A DNA stretch of 31,390 bases from Candidatus Aminicenantes bacterium UBA647 (GTDB lineage Bacteria > Acidobacteriota > Aminicenantia > UBA2199), in contig DBOL01000040.1 in the NCBI GenBank assembly GCA_002299555.1, positions 1-31,390 on the forward strand, in the 5' to 3' direction. The position numbers and the translations under genes were made by a program. Shown here piece after piece: positions 29,746-31,390 of this stretch. Numbering within the stretch: position 1 is the stretch's first letter; each line of letters starts with the position of its first letter. The notes beneath the pieces were generated by a model. That model did not search any database, was not told where the DNA came from, and saw nothing but the letters and a program-made list of their open reading frames with translations.

Positions 29746-31390
29746 TCAGAACGTTACGGATTCGGCATAAACTTTTTTGATAACTTTCGAAATTTTATCT
29801 GAATTAGGTTTTATTGATCTGTCGAGTATCTCATCTGCTCTTTCTACTCTGGAGACCTTCTTGATCTCTTCAATTGAGATCTTTATTGTACTGCATAAAG
29901 CATCAGTCAGTTCTGATCGTGGAAATCCCTCCTTTTTTCTTATTGAACTGAGATATCTGATAAAGCTGATAAACGAGGTATGATCATTATGGCTGACACA
30001 TCCGATCAGCAGTTTATAGATCAAAGTGATATGCCATTTGAGTTCTTCTCCGGATTTTTTTCTGTAGTTTACAAACCTGGTCTTATTCTCCTCGGAGCAA
30101 AGAAACTCATGAACTGACCCGACAATTTTTTTTTCAAAACCTGTCATTTCTTCACTAAGTGCGAAACGTTCTTCTTTTTCGTTGACTTCAGAATAAGAGG
30201 GGATCTCCGAATATGCATCATCCACTTCATCTGCAGCCATTTCAAGAGTTAGTTTTATCTGATCATTAAGATATTGATGCATATTGTTCAGTTGAGGGAT
30301 ATCCTTAAGTTGACTGATCAAAATATCTCCGAGTTTTAAAAGTGCATTTTTCAGTTCCTCAAGAGGGAATCCGCCTTTCTTTCTTATAGAAGCGAGGTAA
30401 CGGTAGTAGCTAATTACTGAATGCCTGTCACGGTTTCTGACAGAGCCCATGAGAAGATTGTAAACAAGTGTAATGAACCACCTCAACTTTTCCGGATCAA
30501 GTGATTGATAGCTTGGATAGTCCGGGGATGTGCTGAGATATTTATAAATAACATCGATGATCCTATCTTTCTCAACATTCATAATATTACCGATCAGCAT
30601 GTTAGGTCGTGATGGATCTTTTCTGGAGGGATTCATATTTCTTGCGTGCCATTCCTGTGGGAAGCTTTTCATGTTTTCAATAAGGTAGATCATCCTTCTG
30701 GGAAGGTGGTATCTCTCCCTTATTCTGAATGGGAGAGTGTTAAATGAATATTCAGGGTCGGCTGAAATGAATCTATCTATGTAACTGGCCATCCATATTT
30801 TTTCAAAAGGCTTTTTATTAAATAATTTTCCTATGAAGCATCTGATCACAATTCCAATAGTTGCCAGAGATTTTGGGATGAATATAGGTTTCCCGGGCCT
30901 TCCGAAGTATAGCCGGGTCGTCATTTCATATAACTTGATGTGAGATTGGGTTGTTGTACATGAAGCTATGAGAATATCAAATTTTTTTAAAACAATGTCT
31001 TTCCGGAATACTTTCATTATGAACAATACAGCACATTTGATGTGTAGATAGGTGATTGCCGTCTTGCCTTTGCCGGCTATTATTTTTGAGTTCCACTTAC
31101 CTGATACCCAGGTTGACATCAATGAATATAAAGGTTCGTATTCACACCAATCGCTGAAAATAGCAGCAAACCTTATTGCCGTACATGAAAAATATTCTGA
31201 ATACTCTTTAAGCATTTCTTCCCCTTCCTTTTTACTTTTTGCATAAGGGAAATTTGCATCCGGGGGGCTTTGTTCATTTACCGGCATTTTGCATTTCCTG
31301 AAATCACATACCGTCAGCGAACTGGCAAAAACAAATCCCTTTATCTTTATCCTTCTGGCCAGTTCCAGAATATTTTTTGTCCCCTGAACA
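29746..31390 (-). CDS. SDR epimerase fused to a duplicated helical domain, 5' end cut by window edge
   Basis: The frame is open to the window edge, giving at least 547 residues without the N-terminus. It enters inside an extended-SDR (NAD-dependent epimerase/dehydratase) domain: VQGTKNILELARR, FVFASSLTV with the catalytic serine, NEQSPPDANFPYAKSK with Tyr-x3-Lys, and RFAAIFSDW. The SDR part ends roughly at 30650. The rest holds two copies of a helical unit of about 100 residues (30576-30298 and 30138-29854) that align over RW.ITL.Y.LL.G and RYL.SIRKK.GFP..EL..AL. The copies resemble RsbRD-N-like helical sensor domains to my eye, uncertainly. The ATG at 31287 is internal, not the start. Confidence 0.82.
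   Translation of the reverse strand, partial: VQGTKNILELARRIKIKGFVFASSLTVCDFRKCKMPVNEQSPPDANFPYAKSKKEGEEMLKEYSEYFSCTAIRFAAIFSDWCEYEPLYSLMSTWVSGKWNSKIIAGKGKTAITYLHIKCAVLFIMKVFRKDIVLKKFDILIASCTTTQSHIKLYEMTTRLYFGRPGKPIFIPKSLATIGIVIRCFIGKLFNKKPFEKIWMASYIDRFISADPEYSFNTLPFRIRERYHLPRRMIYLIENMKSFPQEWHARNMNPSRKDPSRPNMLIGNIMNVEKDRIIDVIYKYLSTSPDYPSYQSLDPEKLRWFITLVYNLLMGSVRNRDRHSVISYYRYLASIRKKGGFPLEELKNALLKLGDILISQLKDIPQLNNMHQYLNDQIKLTLEMAADEVDDAYSEIPSYSEVNEKEERFALSEEMTGFEKKIVGSVHEFLCSEENKTRFVNYRKKSGEELKWHITLIYKLLIGCVSHNDHTSFISFIRYLSSIRKKEGFPRSELTDALCSTIKISIEEIKKVSRVERADEILDRSIKPNSDKISKVIKKVYAESVTF

Noticed and set aside
29746..31287. Treating the ATG at 31287 as a complete gene start
   Set aside because: The frame stays open to the window edge, and the upstream codons read the SDR motif with its catalytic serine, so this methionine is internal.
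1..31390. CRISPR arrays, tRNA or rRNA genes, insertion sequences, prophage
   Set aside because: No regularly spaced repeats, tRNA-like cloverleaf ends, transposase motifs or phage genes were noticed in reading both strands; a small RNA gene could still have been missed by eye.

Overview
The window is AT-rich and densely coding, with no rRNA, tRNA, CRISPR array or transposase seen. It looks like chromosome from a diderm, probably anaerobic or microaerobic bacterium of a poorly sampled phylum. The signs are signal peptides on several secreted proteins, a class A penicillin-binding protein, a Hanks-type kinase, a PilZ protein, a 2-oxoacid:ferredoxin oxidoreductase, a B. subtilis-type glutamine synthetase and a 'VWFA-related Acidobacterial' type protein. 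An Acidobacteriota/Aminicenantes-like origin is a guess. Several genes appear to start at TTG or GTG behind perfect Shine-Dalgarno (SD) sequences, so some starts were moved from the longest open frame.

Layout. 1-4.7 kb: a truncated Ser/Thr kinase, a small secreted protein with a consensus promoter and a strong terminator, PBP1A, and a ZIP-family metal transporter. 4.7-7.4 kb: a four-gene 2-oxoacid:ferredoxin oxidoreductase operon (delta-alpha-beta-gamma). 7.4-10.5 kb (minus): a four-gene DUF58/BatD-like/BatA operon opened by a small unknown gene, with no MoxR ATPase in view. 10.6-13.6 kb: a Zn-ribbon plus PilB/GspE-N-like protein and an MrfA-type helicase. 13.7-16.3 kb (minus): a bd-superfamily oxidase pair whose large subunit carries two c-type heme motifs instead of being a pure quinol oxidase. 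16.4-20.3 kb: an operon of a LarE-like PP-loop sulfurtransferase followed by thiF-thiS-thiG-thiH. 20.5-22.9 kb: two secreted proteins, the second a von Willebrand-type. 23.2-25.1 kb: glnA and a MobA/MocA-like nucleotidyltransferase. 25.2-28.6 kb: a PilZ protein, a TPR/transmembrane/four-cysteine protein, and a DSD1-like PLP enzyme. 28.6-31.4 kb (minus): a membrane acyltransferase and the 3' part of an SDR epimerase fused to a duplicated helical domain.

Strongest leads: (1) the LarE homologue placed first in a thiazole-synthesis operon, a possible sulfur source for ThiS; (2) the cytochrome c-bearing bd-family oxidase; (3) the SDR protein with an internally duplicated C-terminal domain of about 100 residues; (4) short intergenic repeat fragments shared between 3.7 kb and 23 kb. 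No gene-free stretch exceeds about 300 bases. All family calls rest on motifs read by eye; none was checked against a database.
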